Assembly (NCBI RefSeq): GCF_002776695.1
Contig: NZ_LFJC01000003.1
Location: forward strand, 6,983,982 to 7,047,981
Direction of reading: 5' to 3'
Source of the DNA: Bradyrhizobium nitroreducens
GTDB taxonomy: Bacteria; Pseudomonadota; Alphaproteobacteria; Rhizobiales; Xanthobacteraceae
Length of the DNA: 64,000 bases
The stretch's first letter is position 1. Each line of letters begins with the position of its first letter. The notes beneath the pieces were generated by a model. The model was not told where the DNA came from and searched no databases. It saw only the letters and a list, made by a program, of their open reading frames with translations. Position numbers and translations under genes: made by a program. Shown here one piece after another: positions 27,205-35,457 of this stretch.

Positions 27205-27768
27205 GTGCCTGGCCTCCTTCTGTTCACCCTCCTGGCAGGATCGTTCCTTGGCGGCGCAGACCGCCCCTTCGGCGCGGCGGGTCCCTGCGCGCGGTCCTCG
27301 TGCACGGGTATCCCCCTCGTGGAAGTGGCCGCACCTGCCCCCTCCTCCGTCTGGAAGTTCAGCCGCACGCAAGGAGTTAAGGAGGGCGAAAGCTTCGCGG
27401 CCATCACGAAGACCGCGGACACCACCCAGTCCGATCCGGACTTTGCCGGCCTCATCGTCCGCTGCGCGCCCAAGGGCAAGATCGACGTGCTGGTGGCCTT
27501 GATCAGGCCCTTTCCGCCGCGGAGCCATCCCAAGGTCACCATCGCCACGAGCGGCGGCGGCACCCTGACCGTCGAGGCCAGCATGGCGGCCGCTGGCGCT
27601 GCGGTGCTGCTGCCCGACGAGATCTCGGCCTTTGCCGACGGCAAGTGGCAGACGACCGCCTCGTTGTCCCTGATCGTCAAAGAAAGCGACAGCGAGATCA
27701 AAGGCGTGGTCGCCCTGAACGGGCTACGGGAGGCCTATAACTCGCTGCTGGCAAATTGCGGTCAATAG
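27205..27768 (+). CDS. Secreted protein of the EPS locus, function unknown
   Basis: 187 residues from a GTG start behind a weak TAGGAT site. An N-terminal hydrophobic stretch (LLLFTLLAGSFLGGA) looks like a signal peptide. The mature part has short beta strands (KFSRTQGVKEGESFAAITK, KIDVLVALIRPF) and four Cys in total. It is divergent from wza. It resembles no family I can name. Confidence 0.65.
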   Translation: MPGLLLFTLLAGSFLGGADRPFGAAGPCARSSCTGIPLVEVAAPAPSSVWKFSRTQGVKEGESFAAITKTADTTQSDPDFAGLIVRCAPKGKIDVLVALIRPFPPRSHPKVTIATSGGGTLTVEASMAAAGAAVLLPDEISAFADGKWQTTASLSLIVKESDSEIKGVVALNGLREAYNSLLANCGQ

Positions 27769-27817
27769 GCCAAATTTAGCCATACAGCTTAAGGGTCTTT
27801 TTAGGGTGGGGAACCTA

Positions 27818-27830
27818 GTGTCCGAGACAC
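27818..27830. repeat. Short inverted repeat upstream of a small membrane protein
   Basis: GTGTC-CGA-GACAC, a perfect 5-base dyad with a 3-base centre, lies 13 bases before the chosen ATG at 27843. It could be an operator half-site pair, but so short a dyad may be chance. Confidence 0.3.
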
Positions 27831-27842
27831 GGAGTGTTTCGG

Positions 27843-28118
27843 ATGACCGCGCTTTTGATTTTCAGCTTTCTGGTAGGTGCCGTGCTGGGCCAACGCTTTC
27901 GCGTCCTGGTGCTGCTGCCGGTCACATTCGCCCTGGTGCTCACGGTGCTGCCGGTCAGCCTGATGACCAGTCTTGGCGTCCTCGAAGGCCTGAAGGCTGC
28001 GGCCTTCGCCGCCATGGCGCTCCAGGCCGGCTACCTCTTCGGCTCGGCCGCCCGCTTCAGCCTTGCCGCCGCCCGCGCCGCGCGCGTGTTTGCCCGGCCG
28101 GTCAAGAGCGCGCGCTGA
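27843..28118 (+). CDS. Small membrane protein, function unknown
   Basis: 91 residues. ATG 27843 is preferred to the GTG at 27834 because GGAG at 27831-27834 is 8 bases upstream of it. Two or three hydrophobic segments: MTALLIFSFLVGAVLG, VLVLLPVTFALVLTVLPVSL and GLKAAAFAAMALQAGYLFG. The C-terminus is basic. It precedes a polymerase-like membrane protein in the same direction. Confidence 0.65.
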   Translation: MTALLIFSFLVGAVLGQRFRVLVLLPVTFALVLTVLPVSLMTSLGVLEGLKAAAFAAMALQAGYLFGSAARFSLAAARAARVFARPVKSAR

Positions 28119-28133
28119 TCTCTCTTTGCGATC

Positions 28134-28159
28134 AACCTTTCGCGCGCATGCGAAGGGTT
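28134..28159 (+). terminator. Stem-loop after the small membrane protein gene
   Basis: AACCTTTCGC (28134-28143) pairs with GCGAAGGGTT (28150-28159) over ten positions with one G-T pair and a 6-base loop. No T run follows, so it may act as an RNA stabiliser or a weak terminator. Confidence 0.4.
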
Positions 28160-28258
28160 GGCAGGCAAGTTGTTGGCCCGAACCGAGCTTCGCTTGAAAA
28201 GCCCCCGCTCGCTTGTATGGTGACCTGACCGTTTCAGGATTCCCTTCGAGCGCGCCGT

Positions 28259-29533
28259 TTGTCCCTCGCTTATTTTGCCCTCATCGTTTCCATCGTTTCC
28301 GCTTCCGCTCTCGAAATCGCCGGCGCCAAGTTCGGTGCGCAGCTCGGGACGATGGCTGCCGCGCTCAGCCTGCTGGCAGCCACGCTAAGTGCGCGAAAGG
28401 CCGATTACGACCACTATATGCGCGCGACTTCCTGGGGGCGCTGGATCCTGATCGCGATCCCCGTTCTTGTCGCCGCCCAGCTCGCCCCGCTTCCATTGAG
28501 CTTGGCGCACCCGATCTGGGCGAGCGCTCGCGACGTCCTTGGTGGCCTCTCGCTCGGGCCGATCACCGCCGATCTCGGCTTGACCCTGAATGCATTGATG
28601 CTGGCGCTGGCCGCGACCGCGCTGCTCGGCGTGACCATCGTGGTCGTCCGCGATCGCGGCCGCGCCGAGCTGGTCCTGTTCGTCCTCGGTGGCGTCACCG
28701 CGGTCTCCGCCTTGACCCTGGATCTGCATCGTCTCTCGCCCGCAGTTGCAGGAACTGCCGCAACGTCCGAGTTCGCGACGACCCTGGCCGGTTTCGGCCT
28801 CGTCCTGAATCTGGCGATCATGCAGCTTGCCGCCGAGCGGGCCGAAACGCGTCATTCGCTGGTCCGCTCGATCGTGCTTGGTCTGCTCGGCCTTGCGGGA
28901 GCCTTGATCAGCGCGGCTGCGGTGTTTGGCTTGTCCGGAACCAACAATGCGGTCGCGGCAGGCTTCGGCATTGTGTTGATCCTGCTGATCCTCGTCATCC
29001 GCCGGCTCGATCTGTCGCCATTGGCCGCCAGCGCGCTGGCGGCCGCCGCGCTGATCGGGGCCGCCATTGTCCTGACCTTCATGTTCGAACAGAGCTCCGG
29101 GCCGATCCTCATGCGGCTCACACCCGATATGGGGGCGGAGACGCGCGCGGCGCTGGAGCGGATGTTGGCGGATACGCGCTGGTTCGGCGCGGGCGCAGGA
29201 ACCTTCTCGGCCATCGCCAGGATCTATCAGAGCGATGCCGGCGCGGCCCTGACGGCGCCGTCGACGGCGACAGCGATCTTCGCCGGCATGGGAGCGATCG
29301 GTCTCGTTGTCTCGCTGGTGGCAGGCCTGATCGCGCTGGTGCGCCTGTTCTTCGGCGCCTTGCAGCGCGGACGCGACTCGTTCTTCCCTGCGGCCGCCGC
29401 GGCCTGTCTTCTCTTTGCGCTGGTCCAGAGCTTCGCAGGGCCAGGATTGCTGCGGCCCGCGGCAATCCTGTGTCTTTCGGTGATCGTGGGATTGGGGCTG
29501 TCGCAGAGCGTCAGCCAATCCTCGTCACGATAG
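28259..29533 (+). CDS. O-antigen ligase-like multi-pass membrane protein
   Basis: 424 residues with about eleven membrane helices, starting at a TTG. The one recognisable block is DTRWFGAGAGTFSAIARIYQ, the WzyC-type W-x-G-x-G-x-G-T-F loop seen in the polymerase-like gene at 23.4-24.9 kb. The conserved H-N or H-S after it is replaced (SDAGAALTAPS), so catalytic activity is doubtful. GC-rich. It could be a polymerase paralogue or a regulator of EPS assembly. Confidence 0.65.
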   Translation: MSLAYFALIVSIVSASALEIAGAKFGAQLGTMAAALSLLAATLSARKADYDHYMRATSWGRWILIAIPVLVAAQLAPLPLSLAHPIWASARDVLGGLSLGPITADLGLTLNALMLALAATALLGVTIVVVRDRGRAELVLFVLGGVTAVSALTLDLHRLSPAVAGTAATSEFATTLAGFGLVLNLAIMQLAAERAETRHSLVRSIVLGLLGLAGALISAAAVFGLSGTNNAVAAGFGIVLILLILVIRRLDLSPLAASALAAAALIGAAIVLTFMFEQSSGPILMRLTPDMGAETRAALERMLADTRWFGAGAGTFSAIARIYQSDAGAALTAPSTATAIFAGMGAIGLVVSLVAGLIALVRLFFGALQRGRDSFFPAAAAACLLFALVQSFAGPGLLRPAAILCLSVIVGLGLSQSVSQSSSR

Positions 29534-29544
29534 AGCGCCGATCA

Positions 29545-30171
29545 TCAGACCGCGCGGTCGCCAAGTGAAGCCCAGTAGTTCGGGTTCTTGGGCGACTGGA
29601 TGCGAACCCAGCGATAGGGCTTCTTCGACCACGGCAGGATGTGGCCGGAGAGATTGTCCAGCACGAGATCGCCGGAGAAGGTCCGCACCACGACGACGAG
29701 ATGATGCTCGCCCCAGGTGGTCACGACCTCGCTGAGCAGCACCGAACGCGCCGGAAAGCCCTTGGCGATCAGCTCGTGGCGTTTTGTCACAGCGTAGTCG
29801 TTGCAGTCGCCGCTCACCGGATGCAGCAGCCATTTCTCGCCGCGCAGCCCTTCCAGATTGGCCTCGGGACGGATGGCGGTATTGACCTGCTGATTGACCT
29901 CTTGCATCTGCGCCAACCGCTCGGCCGTAAGCTTCAGGCGACCGCCCCGGAAGACGATCTGCTGCGGACGCGGCTTGCACTCGTCCTTGTACTTCAGGCA
30001 AAATAGCGTGAACGCCATCGGCGCCAGCGTCGGCTGATCGAACTTGATGTACTGGATGGCCCCGCGCAGCCCCATCGGCGCACCGACGAAAGCGGCTTCA
30101 GCGCGCTGCTGCACCCCCGCAGCAACGACGATGGCGGCCACGGCCGCCAGGAACTTCACAACTTTGCGCAT
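29545..30171 (-). CDS. LapG-like bacterial transglutaminase-like cysteine proteinase
   Basis: 208 residues with a signal peptide (cleavage near AEA-A, residue 27), so periplasmic. The family (BTLCP, peptidase C93) includes LapG, which cuts large adhesins off the cell surface. The catalytic triad is visible: Cys123 in SGDCNDYAVTKRHEL, His156 or His157 in WGEHHLVVVV, and Asp172 in LVLDNLSGHI. A GGGGAG site supports the ATG. It ends 11 bases from the convergent polymerase-like gene. No LapA-type adhesin or LapD is nearby, so the target is unknown. Confidence 0.88.
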   Translation of the reverse strand: MRKVVKFLAAVAAIVVAAGVQQRAEAAFVGAPMGLRGAIQYIKFDQPTLAPMAFTLFCLKYKDECKPRPQQIVFRGGRLKLTAERLAQMQEVNQQVNTAIRPEANLEGLRGEKWLLHPVSGDCNDYAVTKRHELIAKGFPARSVLLSEVVTTWGEHHLVVVVRTFSGDLVLDNLSGHILPWSKKPYRWVRIQSPKNPNYWASLGDRAV

Positions 30172-30319
30172 GTCGCGCTCCCCATTTCTTGTTGGGAAGA
30201 CGCTACGCGAGACGTCTTGAAATACGGCTCAAAGGCCGCGCGATCCTTTAATCAAAATGCGGGCACCTTTGTCGGAAACAATTAAGAATACCGATGTGTA
30301 ACTTGTTCTGCTAAGAGCG

Positions 30320-30341
30320 GTCACGACGTTCCGCTCGTGAC
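30320..30341. repeat. Inverted repeat between divergent protease and phosphatase genes
   Basis: GTCACGA (30320-30326) and TCGTGAC (30335-30341) form a perfect 7-base dyad around an 8-base centre. It lies in the 194-base intergenic region between the LapG-like gene and the metallophosphatase. A regulator site or an RNA hairpin is possible. Confidence 0.35.
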
Positions 30342-30365
30342 GCTGGATGCGATTCGACCGACCTG

Positions 30366-31103
30366 ATGGGCCTTTCCTCACGCTTTCGAAAGAAGACCAA
30401 GCCGCGGCTTCCCGACGGCATTCGCGTCTATGCCATCGGGGACGTGCATGGCCGCGCCGATCTGCTTCAATCCCTGTTAACCGTGATCGACGCGGATCTT
30501 GCCCGCTCGGCTCCCGAACGCGCCATCCAGGTCTTCCTCGGCGACTATGTCGATCGCGGCCCGGACTCACGCGCCGTTCTTGATCTCTTGATCGCACGCT
30601 CGAAATCGCACGAGACGGTTTGCCTCAAGGGCAACCACGAGATCTTCCTGCTCGAGGTCCTCAAGGACCCCGTCCGCCTGCAGGAGTGGCGCCACTATGG
30701 CGGCCTGCTGACGCTGGTCTCCTACGGCATCACGCCGACCATGAACCCGACCGCGGAACAACAGGTCGAGCTGATCGAAGGATTGAAGCGCGCGCTTCCT
30801 CCCGAGCACTTGGCCTTCCTGCAGCAATTGCCTTCGTCGTTCACCTGCGGCGACTTCTTCTTCGTGCACGCCGGCGTCAAGCCTGGCGTCCCGCTCGAGC
30901 GGCAGAAGGACGAGGACCTGCTCTGGATCCGCGAGGAGTTCCTCGCCTCCGAGGAACGCTTCGGCAAATATATCGTCCATGGTCATACGCCGGTCAGCGT
31001 GCCCGATATTCGCCCGAACCGCATCAATATCGACACCGGCGCCTACGCGACCGGAAACTTGACGCTGCTGACGATCCAAGGCGATAGTCTGATGGCAATT
31101 TAA
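30366..31103 (+). CDS. Metallophosphoesterase, PPP serine/threonine phosphatase type
   Basis: 245 residues. The PPP signature blocks are complete: GDVHGRADLL (GDxHG), GDYVDRGPDSRAVLD (GDxVDRG) and CLKGNHEIFLL (GNHE), then HAGVKPGVPLERQ and VHGHTPVSVPDI, giving the two-metal site. Bacterial members dephosphorylate proteins or small molecules. The phosphatase does not look like Wzb (LMW-PTP), so a role in reversing Wzc phosphorylation would be speculative. It is cytoplasmic, with no signal sequence. Confidence 0.88.
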   Translation: MGLSSRFRKKTKPRLPDGIRVYAIGDVHGRADLLQSLLTVIDADLARSAPERAIQVFLGDYVDRGPDSRAVLDLLIARSKSHETVCLKGNHEIFLLEVLKDPVRLQEWRHYGGLLTLVSYGITPTMNPTAEQQVELIEGLKRALPPEHLAFLQQLPSSFTCGDFFFVHAGVKPGVPLERQKDEDLLWIREEFLASEERFGKYIVHGHTPVSVPDIRPNRINIDTGAYATGNLTLLTIQGDSLMAI

Positions 31104-31166
31104 GAGCTTCGGCTGCCCTTCGAATCCCCTATTCGCTCCGCCCTCACAGGCCTCGTCGATTTCACC

Positions 31167-31829
31167 ATGAACCGCATGATCCTGCTTCGCGTCATCGGCA
31201 TCTGCACCGCGGTCTTGCTGGCGCTTCATGCCGCCATGGCGTTCTACGGCGATTTCGTCCGACCGGATTTTCGCGCGAGTGATTTGTTCTCGGGCGAGAT
31301 CCCGCCCGAGAAGGCCAAGCTGGCGGCCGGCGGGGTCCTGGCTTCGGTTTCGCTGGATGGCGACCTGCTCGCGAATTACGCGGCGGCGAGGGCCGCCGAC
31401 GTTCTTCACCACCCAGCAATCGATGCCGGTGGAAGGGCCGGCGAGAACAAGGCCGCCCAGGCCGCCATCGTCACGGCCTTGAAGATCTCGCCGATCAGGC
31501 CCGCGCTTTGGCTCACGCTCGGCACGCTGCAGGCCCAGGCCGGCGAAGCGGCGACGCCTGCGGTGAAGATGTCCTATCTGACCGGATCGGTGCCGATCGA
31601 CGTCGCCTTCGCGCGCGTGCGGACAGTGACCTCCAGCGCGGCTGCGACCGACGAAGAGATCAAGCTGCTGGCGCAATCCGACATCCGCGCCGCACTGGCC
31701 AATCGCTCCCGTTACGAGCCGCTGCTGATCGCGGCCTATGTGCAGGCGACGCCGCAGGGCAAGTCGCTGCTGCTCGAGACCACGAAAGTGACCGATCCCA
31801 AGTTCAACGAGATCCTGCGGCGGTACTGA
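31167..31829 (+). CDS. Membrane-anchored helical protein, function unknown
   Basis: 220 residues. One N-terminal membrane helix (VIGICTAVLLALHAAMAFYG), then an alpha-helical domain rich in Ala with TPR-like blocks (ALKISPIRPALWLTLGTL). The layout is like that of the wzc-operon protein at 19.4-20.1 kb, suggesting divergent paralogues serving the EPS machinery. It follows the metallophosphatase by 63 bases and ends 3 bases before a convergent gene. Confidence 0.7.
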   Translation: MNRMILLRVIGICTAVLLALHAAMAFYGDFVRPDFRASDLFSGEIPPEKAKLAAGGVLASVSLDGDLLANYAAARAADVLHHPAIDAGGRAGENKAAQAAIVTALKISPIRPALWLTLGTLQAQAGEAATPAVKMSYLTGSVPIDVAFARVRTVTSSAAATDEEIKLLAQSDIRAALANRSRYEPLLIAAYVQATPQGKSLLLETTKVTDPKFNEILRRY

Positions 31830-31832
31830 GCC

Positions 31833-32243
31833 TCAGCGCACCGATTTCGGATTGACCGGCACGAAGTCCTGATCGCGGCGCGGCTGGTCGGATCGCCCCT
31901 GATAGACGAACATGCCCTTCTTGGTCGTGACGATGTCGCCTCGCTGCAGGCTGTCGTCGCGAAGCAGACGTTCGGTCGCGACGAGGTCCGGGTCTTCCGG
32001 GACAGGCTTGTAGAGCTCGGGATGCTCCCGCCGCTCGCGCGAGACCTCCTTGGCGCGGCGGCGCGCGTCCTCGATCCGTTGCCGCCATGCGTCGCGCGTC
32101 ACTTCCGGCTCGCTTGGCGGAAGATAGTCGCTGAGCGAGGGCTCGGGTTCGCTCTGAGCACGACATGAGAGCGGACCGCTAACATAGACGGCAAGTCCGA
32201 CAGCGGCGGCCAAGATCGCCTTGACCGGCGCATCTCCCGGCAT
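31833..32243 (-). CDS. Secreted protein, function unknown
   Basis: 136 residues from ATG 32243; 21 further codons are open upstream. Signal peptide (VKAILAAAVGLAVYVSGPLS, cleavage near CRA-Q). The mature part is highly charged (WRQRIEDARRRAKEVSRER) and ends with a short beta-like block KGMFVYQGRS. No family recognised. Confidence 0.65.
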   Translation of the reverse strand: MPGDAPVKAILAAAVGLAVYVSGPLSCRAQSEPEPSLSDYLPPSEPEVTRDAWRQRIEDARRRAKEVSRERREHPELYKPVPEDPDLVATERLLRDDSLQRGDIVTTKKGMFVYQGRSDQPRRDQDFVPVNPKSVR

Positions 32244-32680
32244 CCGGCGATCTGATACGGACTTGCGGCGCGTGAATTGCACTCCGGTGACTCCAAGGAC
32301 GACCAACAGCAGTCATAGGCCGCCGCAACTTCAGCTCATCAGGTTCCCAATTGCAAGACGGTGGATCCGCCGTCAGCTGCTTTGGCCCTGAAGCTTCGGG
32401 TCCGGCTGACAAAAATCGAAAAACAACCCCATGCACAGTAGACGGCCCGAGCCAAATCAAGGGGTTACCAATTTCCCGAAATCGAAGCCGCCTTCCGAAA
32501 TTCAAGTTGACCCGTCGGACAAAACCGGAGGCAGAATGGTTTGGTTCCAAGCCAGGCCGACGGATCGTTGCTGTATCCGAGATCGCCTCAGATGATCAGA
32601 GACAGGCAACCGGCCCCCTTCTAAGACCTCATTAGCTCATTGCTGCTAGCTTTCGGCATCCGCTCGTGGGATCGCCGACA
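32244..32680. other. Intergenic region without a supported gene
   Basis: 437 bases between two divergent small secreted-protein genes. Open frames here lack a ribosome-binding site and read as arbitrary sequence. It probably holds both promoters. A weak stem (TGGTTTGG / CCAAGCCA) lies near 32539-32556. Confidence 0.5.
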
Positions 32681-33052
32681 ATGCGCGCAGGACCAATATT
32701 GTTGCTAGCCGCTGCCGCTTTCGCTGCGTCCTGCCTCGCTGCGCAGGCGAGCCCGCTCTGCATCAAGGAGCGGACGCCGTTCGCGCTGTCGCACGACACG
32801 GTGAAATGGACGATGTCGATCGCGCCCGGCGCGGAGTGCATCCAGGGCCTGCGTTGGTCGTACATGCAGATCTTCAACGTCTCGGTCGTGAGCGGACCGT
32901 CACGCGGACAGTTGGCCGTGGTTGGCTCCGGCTTCCGCTATTCGGCCGAGAACCAGACGCACGGCACCGACAAGTTCACGCTGCTGATCTCAGGCAAGAA
33001 CCGACACGATGCAGGGACGTCAACCCTGGAGGTCGAGGTCAACCCGCAATAG
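32681..33052 (+). CDS. Secreted protein with Ig-like beta fold
   Basis: 123 residues from ATG 32681 (a GTG five codons upstream is possible). Signal peptide MRAGPILLLAAAAFAASC with cleavage near AAQAS. The mature part has strand-rich blocks (VKWTMSIAPGAECI, GQLAVVGSGFRYSAE, DKFTLLISGKNRHD, STLEVEV) as in small bacterial Ig-like domains, and two Cys after the leader. Function unknown. Confidence 0.7.
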   Translation: MRAGPILLLAAAAFAASCLAAQASPLCIKERTPFALSHDTVKWTMSIAPGAECIQGLRWSYMQIFNVSVVSGPSRGQLAVVGSGFRYSAENQTHGTDKFTLLISGKNRHDAGTSTLEVEVNPQ

Positions 33053-33083
33053 CTCAAGACATGCCGAGGGGTGAAAGGCGCGA

Positions 33084-33326
33084 CTAGCGACGGCTCGACC
33101 CGCTGCCCCGGGTCCTGTTCCCGTAATAGGGCCGCGCGCGTCCGCCGCCGGTCGTCACGGGCGGCTCGATCCGGCTCGGAATATTGCGCGTCGCGTTGGG
33201 GGGCGCGGGCTGCGACGGATTGACGATGGTCACGTTGCGGTTGGGCGTCGATGGATCGTTGACGCCCTGGGCCCAGGCAGCTGCGGGCACAAGCATAGCA
33301 ATGGCGATCAGAACTGGTCGTTTCAT
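33084..33326 (-). CDS. Small secreted protein, AQG-type mature N-terminus
   Basis: 80 residues from ATG 33326 with a GGGAGA ribosome-binding site. Signal peptide MKRPVLIAIAMLVPAAAWA, mature start QGVNDPSTPNRN. The rest is Pro/Asn/Arg-rich and probably unstructured, with a basic C-terminus. The leader and first mature residues are like those of the proteins at 33396-33641 and 37742-37969. Confidence 0.65.
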   Translation of the reverse strand: MKRPVLIAIAMLVPAAAWAQGVNDPSTPNRNVTIVNPSQPAPPNATRNIPSRIEPPVTTGGGRARPYYGNRTRGSGSSRR

Positions 33327-33395
33327 ACGATATCTCCCGAGCAAGAACGTCAGGGAGGCGATCACCGTTCCTTCACGGTTCGTTGGGCGGCGGCC

Positions 33396-33641
33396 TCAGC
33401 GGGGAACGGCGACAAGCTTGCCATCGCGCCATACGCCCTGGGCCGACTTTCCAGCAGGCAGGCTGCCCGAGAGGTTCCGAACGGCGGTCGGCCGCGAGGC
33501 CGCCTGATTGGTCTGTGCCTTCTTCGTAGGCGTCGTGATGATGCTGGAGCTCGTGGTGTTGGCCTGATCTTTGGTCCCTTGCGCAACGGCAGGCGAAGCC
33601 AGGAACGTCAGAACCGAGAGGACTGCTAGAACGCCGCGCAT
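33396..33641 (-). CDS. Small secreted protein, AQGTKDQ group
   Basis: 81 residues. Signal peptide MRGVLAVLSVLTFLASPAVA, mature start QGTKDQANTTSSS. The body is Ser/Thr/Lys-rich, and the end (GKSAQGVWRDGKLVAVPR) may form a short hairpin. It shares AQGTKDQ with the protein at 37742-37969. Function unknown. Confidence 0.65.
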   Translation of the reverse strand: MRGVLAVLSVLTFLASPAVAQGTKDQANTTSSSIITTPTKKAQTNQAASRPTAVRNLSGSLPAGKSAQGVWRDGKLVAVPR

Positions 33642-33814
33642 GGTCGAACACCGGAATGAGGAGCTCCGCGAAATGTCACAGGTTTTCCCCTAAAAGCAAG
33701 CATCTTCGAACGACACGAGCAGCCTGGGCGTGCCGGGACAGCTGTCTCCGTCGCGACGTATCGAGCGGAAAATCCTAGCGAAATGGCCTCATCCGGGCTA
33801 CTTGATCGGCCTTG

Positions 33815-35029
33815 ATGACCGACTCCGGTGAAACCGCGGACAACGCTCCTTCGACGCAACAGATCAAAGCCGGGTTTATCCGTCTCCTGTCGAGCCGAAT
33901 CCGCGCCGTATCCGACGATCCCCAGCAGATGCGGGAGATTGTCTACGAGCTGGCGCGCGTCAAGCTGATGGAGCAATTCACGCACGCGGACGCGCGGGAA
34001 TCGCGCGAGCTTCAGCAGGTCCTCGAACGCGCCATCAAGGAGGTCGAACGTACCTTCGCGCGCAGCGCTGCAGCGGAGGCGCCAAAGGCCGGCGCGACAG
34101 CCGCCGTTTCGGCCCCCCCACCGGTCGCCAGCACTCCTCCCCCGCCTATTCCGGCATCACCCGTTTCGGCTGCACCGCCTGTTCCGAAGGATGCGGGAAC
34201 CCCGCGCCGTCCCGTGGCACCGCCGCCATCGCTCGATCAGCCCAAACGGAGCGGCACCTTCACCTCTCTTGTTCGACTGGCCGGCATTCTTTTGCTCATG
34301 GCCGGAGCAAGCGCCGCGGTGATCTTATGGCCGCGTTTGAAGACGCAGGTGGCCGCACTGACACAATCATCGCGGCCATCCGGGCCGGTGCCGACCAGTC
34401 CCGAGCCCCCGCCGGCCGCCACGGCGACCCCAACGGAGAACGAGCCTGTCGAGCGGTCGCCCGACACCACAAAGGAGCCCGCGCCCGCTGCACAACCCTC
34501 GATGCCTTTGCCGACGACTTTCGGCGTCTACGCGTTGAACGAGGGGCAATTGCAGGAACTGAAGCCCGTCCCCGGAAAGATTCCTGACCGCCGCGTTGCG
34601 ATCTCAGCGGCCATAAGCACGCCGAGCGCAACGACGCTGACGAGCGGAGACGTCAGATTCATCGTGTTCAGGCCGGACGGAAGCATCGAGGCCAGCGTGA
34701 CCGAAGTCCGCGTCGTCGCGAAAGTGTCGCGGTCAATGGGTGTTGATGCCTCCGGCAAGGCCGCCATGGTCAGCGCGGGCGATTCCTGGGTCATTCGCAG
34801 CATGTCCTACCCCTACAAGGTGGGGCCGGTCGAAGATCAGCAGAGGATGCTGCTGCTGCAACCCGAGCAGGACGGCTTCACGCTGTCGCCCGGACGCTAC
34901 GTCGTCGTCGTCAAAGGCATGGGCTACGATTTCACCGTGGCCGGCACCGTCACCGATCCCAACCAATGCGTCGAACGCATCAATGCGGCGAACGGCGCGT
35001 TCTATTCGCCCTGCCCGCCGCCGCGCTAA
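33815..35029 (+). CDS. Single-pass membrane protein with Pro-rich linker, function unknown
   Basis: 404 residues from ATG 33815 (a TTG is adjacent). The cytoplasmic helical start (QQIKAGFIRLLSSRIRAV, then an acidic/basic coiled stretch to about residue 85) is followed by a Pro/Ala-rich linker (95-145). One membrane helix (SLVRLAGILLLMAGASAAVIL, about 152-172), a second Pro/Thr-rich linker and a C-terminal beta domain (about 240-400) complete it. The latter would be periplasmic. No enzyme motif seen. Confidence 0.75.
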   Translation: MTDSGETADNAPSTQQIKAGFIRLLSSRIRAVSDDPQQMREIVYELARVKLMEQFTHADARESRELQQVLERAIKEVERTFARSAAAEAPKAGATAAVSAPPPVASTPPPPIPASPVSAAPPVPKDAGTPRRPVAPPPSLDQPKRSGTFTSLVRLAGILLLMAGASAAVILWPRLKTQVAALTQSSRPSGPVPTSPEPPPAATATPTENEPVERSPDTTKEPAPAAQPSMPLPTTFGVYALNEGQLQELKPVPGKIPDRRVAISAAISTPSATTLTSGDVRFIVFRPDGSIEASVTEVRVVAKVSRSMGVDASGKAAMVSAGDSWVIRSMSYPYKVGPVEDQQRMLLLQPEQDGFTLSPGRYVVVVKGMGYDFTVAGTVTDPNQCVERINAANGAFYSPCPPPR

Positions 35030-35044
35030 AGCGATAGCCGACGG

Positions 35045-35323
35045 CTATTTGCCGGGCTTGCTGTCCTTGGACGGCTCAGCCGGCGCGTCGTCGACCTTTC
35101 CGTTGTTCGCCACGCATTTCTGGAAGTATTCACGCTGATCCTTGGCCGTTCCCTTGGCGCTGCCGGCCGCGGGGTTGCCGATCTGCCTCGGAGGGAAGGC
35201 CTTGGCCACCGCCGCATCGCAGGCGCGTGCCACTTCGACGGTAATGGCCGACGCCGTCACCGGCGCAGCCAATGTCAGCACACATGCCAATCCAAACAAC
35301 CTTCGCATATCCCTGATCGGCAC
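35045..35323 (-). CDS. Small secreted protein with two mature cysteines
   Basis: 92 residues from GTG 35323, which is backed by a very good AAGGAG site 7 bases upstream. The ATG five codons later has none as good. Signal peptide (RRLFGLACVLTLAAPVTASA). The mature part has CDAAVAKAF and YFQKCVANN and a Lys/Asp/Ser-rich tail. Convergent with the preceding membrane protein. Function unknown. Confidence 0.7.
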   Translation of the reverse strand: MPIRDMRRLFGLACVLTLAAPVTASAITVEVARACDAAVAKAFPPRQIGNPAAGSAKGTAKDQREYFQKCVANNGKVDDAPAEPSKDSKPGK

Positions 35324-35457
35324 CTTGTTGCTCCTTCAAACCATGAGTGCTTGCCGGAACCATAGCAAAAAGCATCGACGCGCCAAACGGCAAAGCGGCG
35401 CCGAATTGTCACGCGGTGCGTCTCGAAGGATGGCCGCAGAGCGCGCGGCTGCCTATC

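Noticed and set aside
32351..32635. 94-codon plus ORF in the 32.3-32.7 kb intergenic region
   Set aside because: No ribosome-binding site, signal peptide or protein-like pattern.
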